This document shows, one piece after another, positions 5,952-6,934 of a stretch of DNA of 6,934 nt. Source of the stretch: a bacterium (GTDB lineage: Bacteria; Zixibacteria; MSB-5A5; GN15; FEB-12); contig JAUXBJ010000091.1 in assembly GCA_030619425.1 (NCBI GenBank), forward strand, positions 1 through 6,934. Reading direction: 5' to 3'. The notes below the pieces were generated by a model, which worked only from the letters and a program-made list of their open reading frames with translations, made no database searches and was not told where the DNA came from. The translations under genes and the position numbers were made by a program. Position 1 is the stretch's first letter, and each line of letters starts with the position of its first letter.

Positions 5952-6934
5952 ATGGCGAAGGAGAAGTTTGAACGGACAAAGCCGCATGTGAACGTCGGCA
6001 CGATTGGTCACGTCGATCATGGAAAGACGACGTTGACGGCGGCGATGACGATGGTCTTGGCACGCAAGACCGGTACCTCGGTGCGTTCGTTTGATTCGAT
6101 TGACAACGCTCCCGAGGAACGCGAGCGTGGGATTACGATTGCCACCGCTCACGTCGAGTACGAATCGGACAAGCGTCACTATGCTCACGTTGATTGTCCC
6201 GGTCACGCGGACTACGTGAAGAACATGATCACGGGAGCGGCTCAGATGGACGGAGCTATCCTGGTGGTGTCGGCGGCCGATGGTCCCATGCCTCAGACGC
6301 GCGAGCATATTTTGTTGGCTCGTCAGGTTGGTGTTCCTTACATCATCGTTTACATGAACAAGATTGACCAGGTAGATGATCCTGAGTTGTTGGATTTGGT
6401 AGAGCTTGAGGTTCGTGATTTATTGAGCAGTTACAAGTTTCCTGGTGATGATATTCCTGTGATTCGTGGATCGGCCCTGGAGGCGATGACGGCCGGTGCG
6501 GATGAGTCGAAGCCGTTGGATGATGCGGCTTTCAAGTCTGTTCACGAGTTGTTGGATGCTTTGGACACCTATATTCCCCAGCCGAAGCGCGACAAGGACA
6601 AGCCCTTTTTGATGCCTGTAGAGGATGTATTTTCGATCACCGGTCGCGGTACGGTAGGTACTGGTCGCGTGGAGCGTGGTCAGGTCAATCAGGGAGATCC
6701 GGTAGAGATTCTTGGTATTCGTGAGACCCGCAAGACGGTTGTGACCGGTGTCGAGATGTTTCGGAAGATATTGGATTATGCCGAGGCCGGCGACAATGTA
6801 GGGTTGTTGCTTCGTGGGGTTGACAAGACGGATTTGGAGCGCGGTATGGTTATCGCGAAGCCAGGTTCGGTGCAGCCACACACGAAGTTCAAGGCCGAGG
6901 TTTACATATTGACGAAGGAGGAGGGTGGTCGTCA
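5952..6934 (+). CDS. tuf: translation elongation factor Tu (3' truncated by window end)
   Basis: The frame runs off the window after 327 codons; E. coli EF-Tu has 394. EF-Tu-GTP delivers aminoacyl-tRNA to the ribosomal A site. Visible are the canonical start [19 protein letters not shown], the P-loop GHVDHGKT (19-26), switch I RGITI (59-63), DCPGH with catalytic H85 (81-85), NKID (136-139), SAL (174-176) and the domain II opening (about 217-243). The window ends in KEEGGR within domain III. The linker before domain II (about 177-208) is roughly eight residues longer than in E. coli. Two local variants stand out: NKID where many bacteria have NKCD or NKVD, and GRGTVGTGR where GRGTVVTGR or GRGTVATGR is usual (G236). 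The gap from fusA is 19 nt, implying cotranscription. Codon use is strongly skewed (Leu TTG 18 of 24; all 21 Lys AAG), which fusA does not show. Confidence 0.98.
   Translation, partial: MAKEKFERTKPHVNVGTIGHVDHGKTTLTAAMTMVLARKTGTSVRSFDSIDNAPEERERGITIATAHVEYESDKRHYAHVDCPGHADYVKNMITGAAQMDGAILVVSAADGPMPQTREHILLARQVGVPYIIVYMNKIDQVDDPELLDLVELEVRDLLSSYKFPGDDIPVIRGSALEAMTAGADESKPLDDAAFKSVHELLDALDTYIPQPKRDKDKPFLMPVEDVFSITGRGTVGTGRVERGQVNQGDPVEILGIRETRKTVVTGVEMFRKILDYAEAGDNVGLLLRGVDKTDLERGMVIAKPGSVQPHTKFKAEVYILTKEEGGR

Noticed and set aside
1..6934. A novel defence, mobile or biosynthetic system
   Set aside because: Every substantial + strand gene is a core transcription or translation gene in the conserved order. 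Nothing resembles integrases, transposases, repeats arrays or accessory enzymes. The only unexplained sequence is the rpsG-fusA leader.

Overview
The window is a stretch of bacterial core informational genes, all on the + strand: rpoC (3' part) – rpsL – rpsG – fusA – tuf (5' part). This is the classical junction between the RNA polymerase rpoBC genes and the str operon. No mobile element, CRISPR array, tRNA or rRNA gene, or accessory system was found.

Organism. The RpoC fragment carries a long insertion of roughly 170 residues inside the trigger loop, in the position of SI3, which points to a Gram-negative-type bacterium rather than a Firmicute or Actinobacterium. It also has a longer segment before the bridge helix ([17 protein letters not shown] where E. 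coli has the shorter KPDGSIIETP). From memory this resembles Bacteroidetes/Chlorobi-type sequences. An uncultured lineage in or near the FCB group is a reasonable guess, but the phylum cannot be fixed without a tree. Base composition is moderately GC-rich.

Layout. 1-2700 is rpoC, entering just after the active-site aspartate motif. 2701-2779 is a short gap with a good sigma70-like promoter whose -35 overlaps the rpoC stop codon. 2780-3154 is rpsL, with a TTG start forced by an in-frame stop. 3174-3644 is rpsG, 19 nt later and with a weak ribosome binding site. 3645-3865 is a 221-nt leader before fusA that no annotated gene explains. It has three short hairpins, an unusually strong Shine-Dalgarno sequence that does not belong to fusA, two tiny candidate ORFs (one ending 2 nt before the fusA ATG), and an anti-SD-like heptamer complementary to that SD. 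3866-5932 is fusA. 5952-6934 is the first 327 codons of tuf, whose codon use differs sharply from fusA.

How the genes work together. RpoC is the catalytic beta' subunit of RNA polymerase. S12 and S7 are 30S proteins at the decoding centre and head. EF-Tu delivers aminoacyl-tRNA and EF-G translocates. The order predicts rpoB upstream and the rest of tuf (often followed by rpsJ) downstream. The best candidate for something undescribed is the rpsG-fusA leader, as possible RNA-level or coupling control of EF-G. That proposal is inference and rests on sequence elements only.
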